From contig OY978108.1 of NCBI GenBank assembly GCA_963854735.1, positions 372,001 to 436,000 on the forward strand: a stretch of 64,000 bases of DNA, given 5' to 3'. Source of the stretch: Marvania coccoides (lineage: Eukaryota; Chlorophyta; Trebouxiophyceae; Chlorellales; Chlorellaceae). This document shows positions 54,944-64,000 of this stretch, piece by piece; position 1 is the stretch's first letter, and each line of letters starts with the position of its first letter. Made by a program: the position numbers and the translations under genes. Under the pieces are notes generated by a model. It saw only the letters and a list, made by a program, of their open reading frames with translations, was not told the DNA's origin and did not search any database.

Positions 54944-57083
54944 ATGTCCCCTCCGCCCTCACCACGCGGCGATCTCAGTCCTCAAATTTCTGACAAACTG
55001 GAGTTCATGTTCAAAGAAGGCTTGGTGAGCAAAATCAATCTTCATCTCTCAAGCAGGACCTCTCTCTTTCTCTGTTTTAATTCCCTGGTTCGTTAAAAAT
55101 CCCTTCTCCGCACCTGCCCCTCCTCCAAAACATCACCATCTAACTCCTATTCATCTTCCCACTTCCTCCTCGCCACCGCTGATTTTTTTTCTCTCTCAGT
55201 GCAAACCCCGTGACATCGATGACAAAATCCGCCGCCAGCTTAAAGTTCTCTCGGTTCCCGACGCCATGGACGCGCTCGGCAAGCTCGAGCAGGCGCTGCG
55301 CACCAGCACCGTCCGCAATCTCTCAGCATACCTCGCCGGCGTCATTCGCCGCATCACGCAGCTCCCTCAGGGCAGCGGACCGGTCTCCGGCCCCGCGCAC
55401 CTCTTCCCTGAGGCGCAGGCGGTGCTGGACCGCCTGCAGGACATCGGAGTGGTCCGCAGAGGGGACCTCGACAGCGGGGCGCTCACAACGCTGGCCACAA
55501 AACCTCCAGAGGTGCAGGTCCTCGTCATGGAGACCTTCAGAGACCGCAACCTCCACGGAATCCGCAACATGGCAGGTCAGCAACCCCACAGACACGCATT
55601 GCCTGCTAGGATAGTACACTTTTCACAGCAGCGCTCAACTTTTCTTTTCGTATGCAAAATTTCACTTTTCCCATTCTCACTGGATTTTCCTATTTTCATT
55701 TTCATTTCCGTTTGCAAACTCTTCCTCCTTCTCCTCCTCTTTTTGCCCAAATCACAACTTTTCTCCTTTTCTTGATATGTTTCTGCAGCCTTCTTCACGT
55801 CGCATCAAACCCAGGTAGAAAAAGATCTGCGGGACGGGCGGCTCAGGCTGCCGCGCCTGGGTGGGCCGCCTCCCCCGGGGTCACGCCACCCTACAGCACC
55901 GTATGGCTCCTCTTACCCTCCTCACGCTTCCGCTCCGCCGCCTTACCGCCGCGATGCTTCTCCGCCGTACCAGCCGCCGCCCAGGGGAGCTCCGTTTCCC
56001 TACTCGTCGTACCCCAGTCCCGACCGCGGCAATTCCCCATACCAGCCTCCAACCGCTTACTTCCCTCCGCCTCCTTATTCTGCTGCAGCGCCGCCACCGG
56101 CAGCAGCACCAGCAGCCGCTGTGCCGTATCCCGGTGCTGCTCCACCGCTGCCGCGCCACTTTGGCGTGGAGCAGGCGCAGTGGGGGGTCCGCGTTGACGA
56201 ATTTCAGAATCTCTCTCAGTTTGGCCGCTACGTGCATCCCGCAGCAGCCCTGCGGCTGCAGCAGCTGTGGGACGTGGAACAAAACAAGCTCGTCAGTGTG
56301 CTGAACGAAGCCTCCTGGGAGGCGCTGGCGGGGCTGGACGCCACGGGCGGCGTCAACGCCATCAACGAATGCGCCGAAGCCATGAAAACTGCGCCTGATG
56401 ACCTTTCCACGATAAACTCGATCTTTCTCACCATTGCGGCCAAGTACCCCAAGCGGCCGGACGCCCCCACGCTCGCTACTCTCGCGCTGGCTGCCGCCGC
56501 CGTTGCAGCGCCCGCCACGGCAGCGCCTCCTCCTTACGCAGCAGCAGCGCCGCCGCCGTACGGCGCGCCCCCTCCAGCAGCGGGGCCTCGTCCTGTATAT
56601 CACCAGCCACCGCCGTTCGGCGAGCCTCCTCCGCCTGACCGTTACGGCGGGCCGCCCCCGCCAGAGCAGCGCTATGGCAGCGGCCCTCCCCCTCCGCAGC
56701 AGCACGTCAAACTGCCAGGGCCGGCGGGCAGCTTGCCTCCCGCGCTGCAGACCGCCATTGACCGCATTTTAACGCAGTGGCGGGGGCTGCTGAAGCTCGA
56801 AGATTTCGAGGACAGGGCAGTCGATCTGCTGCACAGGCTGGGGGATCGCATGGGGCTGGACGCGCTGGATGAATTTGGACGCAACGACCCTGCCCACATG
56901 CGCAACCCCGGCGCCTACCTGATAAGCATTTTAAGAAAGTATGATAGGCCTGCTGGGGGCGACGGACGAGGAGAGAGAGGCCCGCCCCCTATGCGCGGCA
57001 GAGGCAGAGGAAGGGGCGATAGGCGGGACCATGGGCCTGACCGCTCTGGGCCAGGCGGAGGGCGCCGGTACGAGCCGTACTAA
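54944..57083 (+). CDS. RNA-associated protein with repeated hnRNP-Q acidic-domain-like units and RGG tail
   Basis: Exons 54944-55024, 55200-55575, 55789-57083; 583 aa. Helical units resembling the N-terminal acidic domain of hnRNP Q/R recur about four times: SDKLEFMFKEGL ... VRNLSAYLAGVIRR; AQAVLDRLQDIGVV ... LHGIRNMAAFFTSH; LQQLWDVEQNKLVSVLNEAS ... INSIFLTIAAKY; and ALQTAIDRILTQ ... MRNPGAYLISILRKY. Each ends in a similar I-x-N/S-x-x-x-[YF]-L-x-x-[IV] helix. Between units 2 and 3 is a long Pro/Tyr/Ala-rich disordered segment, another lies before unit 4, and the C-terminus is an RG/RGG box (GERGPPPMRGRGRGRGDRRD). No RRM is present. RNA or RNP binding is inferred from the RGG tail and the domain's use in hnRNP Q. 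Confidence 0.75.
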
Positions 57084-57441
57084 AGAATGAAATGAAAAGC
57101 AGAGCGAGAGCGTTTGTTTTATCTCCGTTTTGTGAATGTAGAACAGCATGGAGAGATAAGCATGATTACAGAGTGTAAAGAACTGTGTACAGTTATCAGG
57201 TAGCTAGTTGAAGTTTGTTTGTTAAGGTTGGAAGAAAGAATCAGCAGCGTAGAAACACGGGAGGGGGGATGTGTTCATTATGTTTGTTGTGGAGGGGGGA
57301 AAAGCGATGAATTAATAAGGTGAAGCAATCCAATCGGCTCAGAAAAAATGTTGGAGCAAGCAACGGCCTGAATAATAATAAATAATAAAATAATCTGAAT
57401 ATTCGTATTTCAGGTTAAATTCTACTGTCTGCGTCTTTTTA
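57084..57441. other. Convergent 3' region
   Basis: Two facing 3' UTRs. No gene recognised. Confidence 0.5.
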
Positions 57442-58159
57442 TTATCTTGGCGCATAGCCGCTTCCTGAGCAACGCTTGCAAAACAGCATGCCCGCTCCTT
57501 TGCACGCCACACACTCCCGCTTGTTGCCCTTTCTGCCCATAATTTCGCGCTTTGCTGCTGCTGAATTTGCCGCCAATTCCTCCAGCTTAATTCCATCCAT
57601 TTTGCCAGAGCCCTCGCAGGCAAAGCACCGTACCCCCCCGCTGCCGGCGCAGGAGGGACACACCTGGTCGTCTTGCTTCAATCCGTAGCTCAGCGCTGCG
57701 CCCACTGCTGCCTGCAGAGCACACATAATACATGGGCGGAATAAATATATAAATAAACAATGATTTGAAAATGCTAGAAAAGAGGTTTTGAGCTGGCAAC
57801 GGTTACAATGAATGAAATATACATCGTTTGAGGGGTAAATGATGAATGAATGAATAAAGATTCAAATGTAAGAAAGGAACGGCAATGCTTTGCTCCTTCC
57901 CTTACCCCCCCGCCCTCCTCTCCCATTCAACCCCTCCCAATGAGTGACTTACCACTACTGCGCTGCCCATGATGACATCTTGCATCAGATATGGGTCTGT
58001 CGCGTGGCAGACGCACGTCTGTTGGCGGCGGGGGGTCACCAAGACACGACGCTGCTGCTGTTCCTCGCTGCGGCGGGCAGGCTCACTGCGCACGGCGGTG
58101 GTGATCCTGGTAGTCGCATTGCGCCGCAAAGAAGGCCCAGCTGCAGCTGCGCGCTCCAT
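57442..58159 (-). CDS. Plastid DnaJ-type cysteine-rich zinc-finger protein
   Basis: Exons 58159-57953 and 57711-57442; 158 aa. The N-terminus is a transit-peptide-like Arg/Ala/Ser/Thr stretch without acids in the first ~25 residues, and a short hydrophobic segment (VIMGSAVVAAVGAALSYGL) spans the intron. The C-terminus carries paired CxxCxGxG motifs: CPSCAGSGGVRCFACEGSG and CVACKGAGMLFCKRCSGSGY. There is no J-domain. Such J-less, DnaJ zinc-finger plastid proteins (the BSD2/LQY1-like group) act as thiol chaperones for Rubisco or photosystem assembly. The hydrophobic segment suggests thylakoid association. Which subgroup it belongs to is not clear. Confidence 0.85.
57720..57952 (-). other. Intron of the DnaJ-type zinc-finger gene
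   Basis: GT-AG intron (GTAAGTCAC ... CTCTGCAG). Listed because readers may take short frames in it for a gene. Confidence 0.7.
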
Positions 58160-58420
58160 TCTGGTTGGGGATTAATTGTGTGGAGGAATAAAGAGAGCTC
58201 TGGCTGACGGCGCCCGCTCCTCGCTGTAATTCCCAGCAATTTATGAGGCTGGTGAAATGAAATTAAGAGTGAAAATTGTGGCACATGACCTTCGCAAGCC
58301 ATTTTGGGCTTCTCAAAAAAGAATGCGGATAAAATGTGGGTGAATTCGCTTTGAAAGCAGTGAAATTGTACTTAAATTTTTTTTAAACACGCTCTGAAAT
58401 CTTGCGGAAAGCGCAGCAAG
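58160..58420. promoter_or_regulatory. Divergent promoter region, DnaJ-type / 3-dehydroquinate synthase
   Basis: A 261-bp spacer between opposite starts of two plastid-targeted proteins. No specific motif assigned. Confidence 0.5.
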
Positions 58421-59900
58421 ATGCTGGCCCAGGGCTTGCAACACAAACTCTCGATGAACTTTGCATCTCCCACCCACAGCAGCAGCAGGGCCTCCCACCC
58501 TGTGCAAACCACACCCAAATCCACATCCTTCATCACAGCAGCCCGCCCGGGCCTCCAGCAGCCCACCCTCCGCAGCATGCAGCCGCCCAGCTGCGCTGCC
58601 GCTGCCGCCACCGCCGCCGCTGCAGCAGCGTCTGCAGCGAAGCTGGATCGGCTGGAGGTCGACCTGGGAGACCGCAGCTACCCTATCTACATCGGGCAGG
58701 GCGTTCTGGACGATCCTTCCCTGTTGCTGCCACATATTCCTGGCAAAACAGTGCTCATCGTAACTAATGACACCGTGGCACCGCTCTACCTGGAGCGCTG
58801 CCTGGCTGTCATCACCTCGGGCGGCATCAAGGCGGAGGTGGTGCGACTGCCCGATGGAGAGCAGTACAAGACATTAGACGTCCTGCAAAAGGTAATTTTT
58901 GTACTGGGAGTAGTAATTGCAGTGTCAGTCCTGCAACTTGTCCACGCGCATTATCAAAAGATAAAATGCCAATGAGCCCGAGACTCAACTTGAAATGAAA
59001 TACGATAAAACTTTGCCGGTTTCATTCCTTTCCTCGCGTTTTATTAATATTTTACTGCAGGTGTGGGACAAGGCGCTGGAGGCGCGGCTGGACCGCAACA
59101 CCACCTTCCTGGCGCTGGGGGGCGGCGTCATCGGCGACATGACCGGCTACGCAGCAGCTTCTTACCAGCGGGGCGTGCATTTCGTGCAAGTGCCAACGAC
59201 CGTGATGTCCCAGGTGGACTCTTCCGTGGGAGGAAAGACCGGGGTCAACCATCCGCTGGGGAAAAACATGATTGGGGCGTTCTACCAGCCGCGCTGCGTG
59301 TTGATCGACACTGAGTCTTTGAACTCTTTGCCAGACCGGGAACTAGCTTCTGGGCTGTCGGAGATCATCAAGTACGGACTGATTAAAGACGCGGAGCTGT
59401 TCGTGTGGCTGGAAAACAACATCGAGCGGCTGTTGGCGCGCGATCAGGACGCGTTCCGCCACGCCATCTCCCGTAGCTGCGCCATCAAGGCGGAGATTGT
59501 CGCCGCCGACGAAAAGGAGGGCGGGGTGCGGGCCACGCTGAACCTGGGGCACACCTTTGGCCACGCCATTGAGTCTGCCAGCGGTTATGGCACGTGGCTA
59601 CATGGAGAGGCGGTGGGAGCGGGGATTGTGATGGCGTCTGATATGTCGAGGAGGCTGGGGTGGATTGACGCAGAGCTGGATGCGCGGGCGCTGGCGCTGG
59701 TGAAGCGCGCGAAGCTCCCCACGGGGCCCCCCGCTGAGATGACGAGAGAGCAGTTCCGGTCTTTTATGGCTGTGGATAAAAAAGTGCAGGATGGGAAGCT
59801 GAGGCTGGTGCTGCTCAAGGGGGCGCTGGGAGGGTGCGTGGTGACCGGGGATTTTGCGGTGGAGGCGCTGGAGGAGACGCTGGCTGCGTTCTGTTCGTGA
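58421..59900 (+). CDS. 3-dehydroquinate synthase, plastid
   Basis: Exons 58421-58891 and 59061-59900; 436 aa. Second step of the shikimate pathway: DAHP to 3-dehydroquinate, using NAD+ and a divalent metal. The first ~75 residues are a Ser/Thr/Ala/Gln transit peptide. The catalytic domain shows [20 protein letters not shown], the NAD motif [45 protein letters not shown], the metal Glu in [12 protein letters not shown], the metal His residues in [11 protein letters not shown] and [10 protein letters not shown], and the terminal [12 protein letters not shown]. It is the monofunctional plant/cyanobacterial AroB type, not part of a fungal-type AROM fusion. Confidence 0.95.
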
Positions 59901-60380
59901 CAAAACCACAAGCGATATCACACAACAACAAATAAATTGTAGCACAGTATATTCGAATTTAAATGCACGACGTGCATGGGCCTGTGGTTATAGTTTCATT
60001 TAATCAGCTTCTTTAGAAAAAGCAGGTAGGGGAGCTGGCGTGCCACGCATGGGCGAAATTTTCTTCCGGTTCTTCAACCGTATCGTGATCGTTCGCAGCA
60101 GTTGCATTTCTAAAATTATATTGACTCTGAACAAGTATCACAGCTCCAGGGAAAGAGCGCACTGTGTTGCGACTTCACACATTTTATTATTCTCAAATTT
60201 TCACCGTTCAACTCGATTTTTCGCCCCTTAACGACACTGGCACGCCATTATCGCTCAAAACATTTTATTTAATTTTCGCCTGACGCGCTCTGCGGCCATG
60301 GAGGCGGAAAATTCGTTGCCCTCGTCCATATAATCATTTTTTAATAGCACCAACTGCTCACTGCGGGGCTAAAACGAGCG
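59901..60380. other. Spacer between 3-dehydroquinate synthase and AZG permease
   Basis: 3' UTR of the synthase and promoter of the permease. No other gene recognised. Confidence 0.5.
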
Positions 60381-63300
60381 ATGGATCCGGACTATGACGA
60401 CGATGAATTCGATGAGAGGCCCCCTCCGCCTGAGGTGCCCTCTTCTGTGGGAGAAAAAATCGTCGCCAAGGCTATGCATGTTGCTGAGTCAGTGGCTGAC
60501 TTTACGGAAGACACGGGTGACAGGCTGGGCAGGATGGTGGACCGGATGAACAAGCTCGCCGCTGAGGGCAGGGTGAGCGACCTAAACTATCATGTTTTAG
60601 AGTTATTTAAGCATTTTTTCCTTTTCAAACCACCGCTGCCGCACCGCCCAATTGGACGTCCTAATATGCACGATTCCGCTCCATTTTTCACGTTTTAAGC
60701 GATCAAGCTCGTGTTTTTGACGGTACTCTTTGAAATGCGCAGATCGGCAAGATGTTTCGCTTCAAGGAGCGGCGCGCGAAGCTGAGCACTGAGATCCGTG
60801 CCGGGACCATCACCTTCCTCATGGCTTCCTACATTCTGGCCGTCAACCCGCAAATCCTCAGCACCACGGGCGGCACCTGCGACCCCGCAACCCTCTGCGA
60901 CCCCGAAGTCTACTCCATTCAGGGGCGCTCATGCCTTTTTGACTCCACCAACGTCGCCGCTGCCGATTGCCTCAGCGCACTCAAACTCAGCTTGACCACC
61001 GCCACCGCTGCCACCTCCCTCATCGCCTGCTTCGTTGTGGGGTACTTTGCCAATCTCCCGCTGGCCCTAGCGCCCGGTATGGGCATCAACATTTATCTCG
61101 CGTACCAGGTCGTCGCACAGGACCTATTAACCTACCAACAAGCCATGACCGCGGTGTTTCTGGAGGGCTGGATCTTTATTATCCTGTCCATGACGGGCGT
61201 GCGCGGCGGGATCATCCGGCTGATGCCCCCCAACATCGCTTTTGCATCATCAGTTGGCATCGGGCTTTTGCTGGCCTTCTCAGGGCTGCGCAACCTGGGG
61301 GTCATCGTGTTTGACGGCAACACGCTGGTCACGCTGGGCGGGTGCACCCAGAGCGACCGCAGCTACGTTTTCAGCGGAGAGTCCACGGCAGATCTGTCGG
61401 TGAATACCACATTGCAGGAGGTGATTAACTCCCTGGGCGCCAGCGAATCCAGCCTGGCGGTGTACTCCTGCACCGGGGGAGAGATGCGCAGCCCCTCCAT
61501 GTGGCTGGGACTGGCTGGTGGCGTCATTATGGCGCTGTTGCTCTCCCGTCGCGTCCGAGGCTCGCTCTTCATCGGCATCGCGTTTGTGACCGTTATTTCG
61601 TGGATCCCGGGCCACGAGGCGTCCTACCTGGGCCCAGACTCCCCTATTCCAGGCGGAGAGACGCGCCAGGACGTGTTTGAGCGGGTGGTTGCTGCTCCAA
61701 CGCTGTCTCAGACTGGGCTGGCCTGGGACTGGTCTGCTGTGGGGTCTGGCCACTTCTGGCTGGCGCTATTTACGTTCCTGTACATTGATCTGCTGGATTG
61801 TACTGGCACGCTGCTGTCTATGGCTACGCTGCTGGACGACGTTATGCAGAAGGATGCCGAGGAAGAGGGGCCGATGGCTGTGCACACACGTACGTTATAC
61901 TGCATGTATACCACTGGTAATCGACATTTCCGTTATAATATTAGATTCCTGGTATTCAGGCGGTTCTAAAGGCGTGATTTTCATTTTTGGAGAGCTGTTT
62001 TCAACGTTTTCCGCCATTTTTTTGCAGCCTTCATTTCTGAGTCCAGGGAGTTCCCTGGGCAGCAGTGGGCCTTCCTGGCCGATGGCTTGGGCATCGTGAC
62101 AGGCTCTATGATGGGCATTAGCCCTGTCACTGTGTACATCGAGTCTGCAGCTGGCATTGAAGACGGAGGACGCACCGGGGTGGCTGGTGAGTAAATAATC
62201 ACACATTTAAAACTCTTTTCTCAACGTTTGTCTCTCTCTTTCCACCTCCTGCTTTAAAACCACCTCAAATTCTGCTAAAAACGCAAATTTTCTCTCTAGA
62301 AACGGTGCTTTTGTTTGCTTTTTTGCACCAATTTTTTTCCACCTCCGCTAATAAAGAATTTGCGTGTTTTGCAGCCATCGTGGTGTCGTGTTTCTTCTTC
62401 GTGGCCCTCTTTTTCAGCCCCATTCTCTCCTCCATCCCCCCCTACGCCACTGGACCCGCCTTGGTGCTAGTAGGCACCCTTCTCATCGCCCATGTAGAAC
62501 ACATTCAGTGGGATGACCCGCTAGAAAGTATTCCCGCTTTCTTAACTGTCATCATCATGCCGTTCACCCTATCGGTGGCTTACGGCGTCATCGCGGGAAT
62601 CGCCGCCTACATCATCCTGCACCTCCCCACATGGCTCGCTATGGGCTGGGGGGCGGGGCGGCGCGGCTTCCGAAAATGGCGGGCCAAGCGAGATCTAGGG
62701 TTGGGTGATGACGGCAGCATTGTCCCCAATGGTGGGGCCAGCGGTGGGCCTGGAGGGGGCGGGGATGGCGCTGCTGGCGGCGCAGTGGCGCATTATAAGG
62801 CGACCAGGCGGACGAGCGCGGTGCACGTGCACCGAAAAGTGTTTGGAATCGAGCCCACGCGGTCGATGTCGAATATTTCGGACGATGGGCGGTCGGTAGG
62901 GTCCATTCACGCCCTTGAAGGGCTGCAAATTGTGGGAGAATACGTCGGCGCAGCAGGACCGGGAGCTTCTCCGATGAGGGTTCCGCCAGCTGGGATTCGC
63001 CGGAGCTCCTCCCACGGCGCGTTTATACAGTCCCAGGGGCCGGGCGGAGGCGGGGAGGTGCTGTTCCCCACCGGGCGGCCCATCATGCGCAGCTCTTTCA
63101 ATGCTTCGGTGGCCAGCGGCAGCAGCGGCGGCGGTTCTGGGCACCACGGCTCGATGTTTGGCGGGCATCAGCAGCAGCACTGGGGCAGTGGAAGCAGCTA
63201 CAGCCCTACCAGAGCTGGACCACTTCTAGGCCGCTCAAGCATGCCAAGGGCGATGTCAATGGCGGCCGCGGATTCAGCCTACCTGGGGCGAGCCTCAGCG

Positions 63301-64000
63301 GGGCAGCAGCAGCGGGCAGGGCTGGGAGCGGCGTTCAGCCGCTCCCGGACCTTCTCCCATGCAACTGGCGTAGATTCTTCTTCTTCCGCGTTGGCGGGGC
63401 TGGGCGGCGGTGGCATCGGCGGCAGCGCGTTTCAGCTGTTCCCTGGGGTGGACGTGGAGGAGGAGGACATTTCTCAGGGCAAGGGAGGGCGCGAGAGGGA
63501 CAGAGACAGCGGTGAAAAGGACGGCAGTTCATCAGGGCAGCACGACGGCTCGTCAAAAGGCCCATCGTCGTTTTCGCTGTTTGGAGCGCCGCTGCTGGAC
63601 CTGAATCTAGACAGCGACGGGGACGGCGATGACTCTGTGGAAAAAAATAAAGCAGCGGCGGCAGCAGAGGAGGCGGCGCGGCCGCCATCGCCATCGATGG
63701 AGGAAGAGCCTTCCTTGGCGTTCGGTCCCGCTGCTGCGGAGGCGCTGGCGCAGCACCACCGGCGCAACAGCATCAGCAGTCCATTTATGACGGAAGAACC
63801 ATCGTTAAATTTCGCTGCCGCCGCCGCCAGGGCAGTGGGTGATCAACGCGAGATGACAGGCGCAAAAGCGGCGAGCGCAGACATGCAACGCACCGGGAGC
63901 GGGCCCATCATGGAGCAGGAGGCGTCTCTGGCGTTCGGTTCTGACGATCTGCTGCACGAGAGCGTCGATCTGGAAGAATTCAAGTCTGGGTCGGGCACAG
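60381..64000 (+). CDS. AZG-type adenine/guanine permease with long disordered tail, 3'-truncated by the window
   Basis: Exons 60381-60572, 60743-61889, 62028-62186, then 62375 to beyond 64000. AzgA/AZG proteins are H+-coupled purine importers of the plasma membrane with 14 helices. Family motifs: ELRAG-like STEIRAGTITFLMASYILAV, NPQILSTTGGTCDP, GYFANLPLALAPGMGINIYL, AVFLEGWIFIILSMTG, LFTFLYIDLLDCTGTL, GSMMGISPVTVYIESAAGIE and the GGRTGVAA motif spanning an intron. The transport core ends near ILHLPTWLAMGWG. Then at least 440 more residues follow without hydrophobic segments: Gly/Ser/Arg-rich, then acidic, with repeated SLAFG-type motifs. A typical family member ends soon after the last helix. 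The N-terminal acidic ~50 residues are also extra. Confidence 0.92.

Overview
This window is nuclear DNA from a green alga. Genes lie on both strands with many short GT-AG introns, and several encode plastid-targeted proteins with N-terminal extensions: ribosomal protein L1, chaperonin-60 beta, the 2-oxoglutarate/malate translocator and a monofunctional 3-dehydroquinate synthase. Plant-lineage families such as LSD1 zinc fingers and AZG purine permeases are also present. A trebouxiophyte or related chlorophyte is the likeliest source, but I cannot name the species.

Positions 1-34,000 are a dense housekeeping region. In order: the C-terminus of a SCYL1-like pseudokinase, ATG18/WIPI, an LSD1-type zinc-finger protein, a small membrane protein, UTP4 (ribosome biogenesis), malate dehydrogenase, the plastid dicarboxylate translocator, a DUF300/LAZ1-type membrane protein, plastid L1, HGH1, a GLTSCR1-domain protein (SWI/SNF), a telobox-Myb protein, a penta-EF-hand protein, a secreted heme peroxidase with a PAN domain, and a SWIM-RING protein. 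Many neighbours are divergent or convergent pairs with compact spacers.

Positions 35,000-42,100 hold one large TAF1 gene. It ends in a bromodomain followed by a CW zinc finger, and two of its introns appear to be GC-AG.

Positions 42,100-52,200 are a repeat island. It contains 5'-truncated copies of two non-LTR (LINE) retrotransposon families, telomere-like heptamer microsatellites, a decayed sulfotransferase-like gene, other broken coding fragments, a MYND-finger fragment and one apparently intact fasciclin-domain gene. The two copies of the second LINE family share a 3' region whose hairpin stem is preserved by a compensatory base-pair change.

Positions 52,200-64,000 return to housekeeping genes: CPN60 beta (its start codon seems to be split by an intron), an RNA-associated protein built from about four hnRNP-Q acidic-domain-like helical units, a plastid DnaJ-type zinc-finger protein, 3-dehydroquinate synthase, and an AZG-type purine permease whose long disordered tail runs off the window.

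Exon coordinates were deduced by eye from splice motifs, frame continuity and family resemblance. Nearly all joined models sum to a multiple of three. No transcript data were available.
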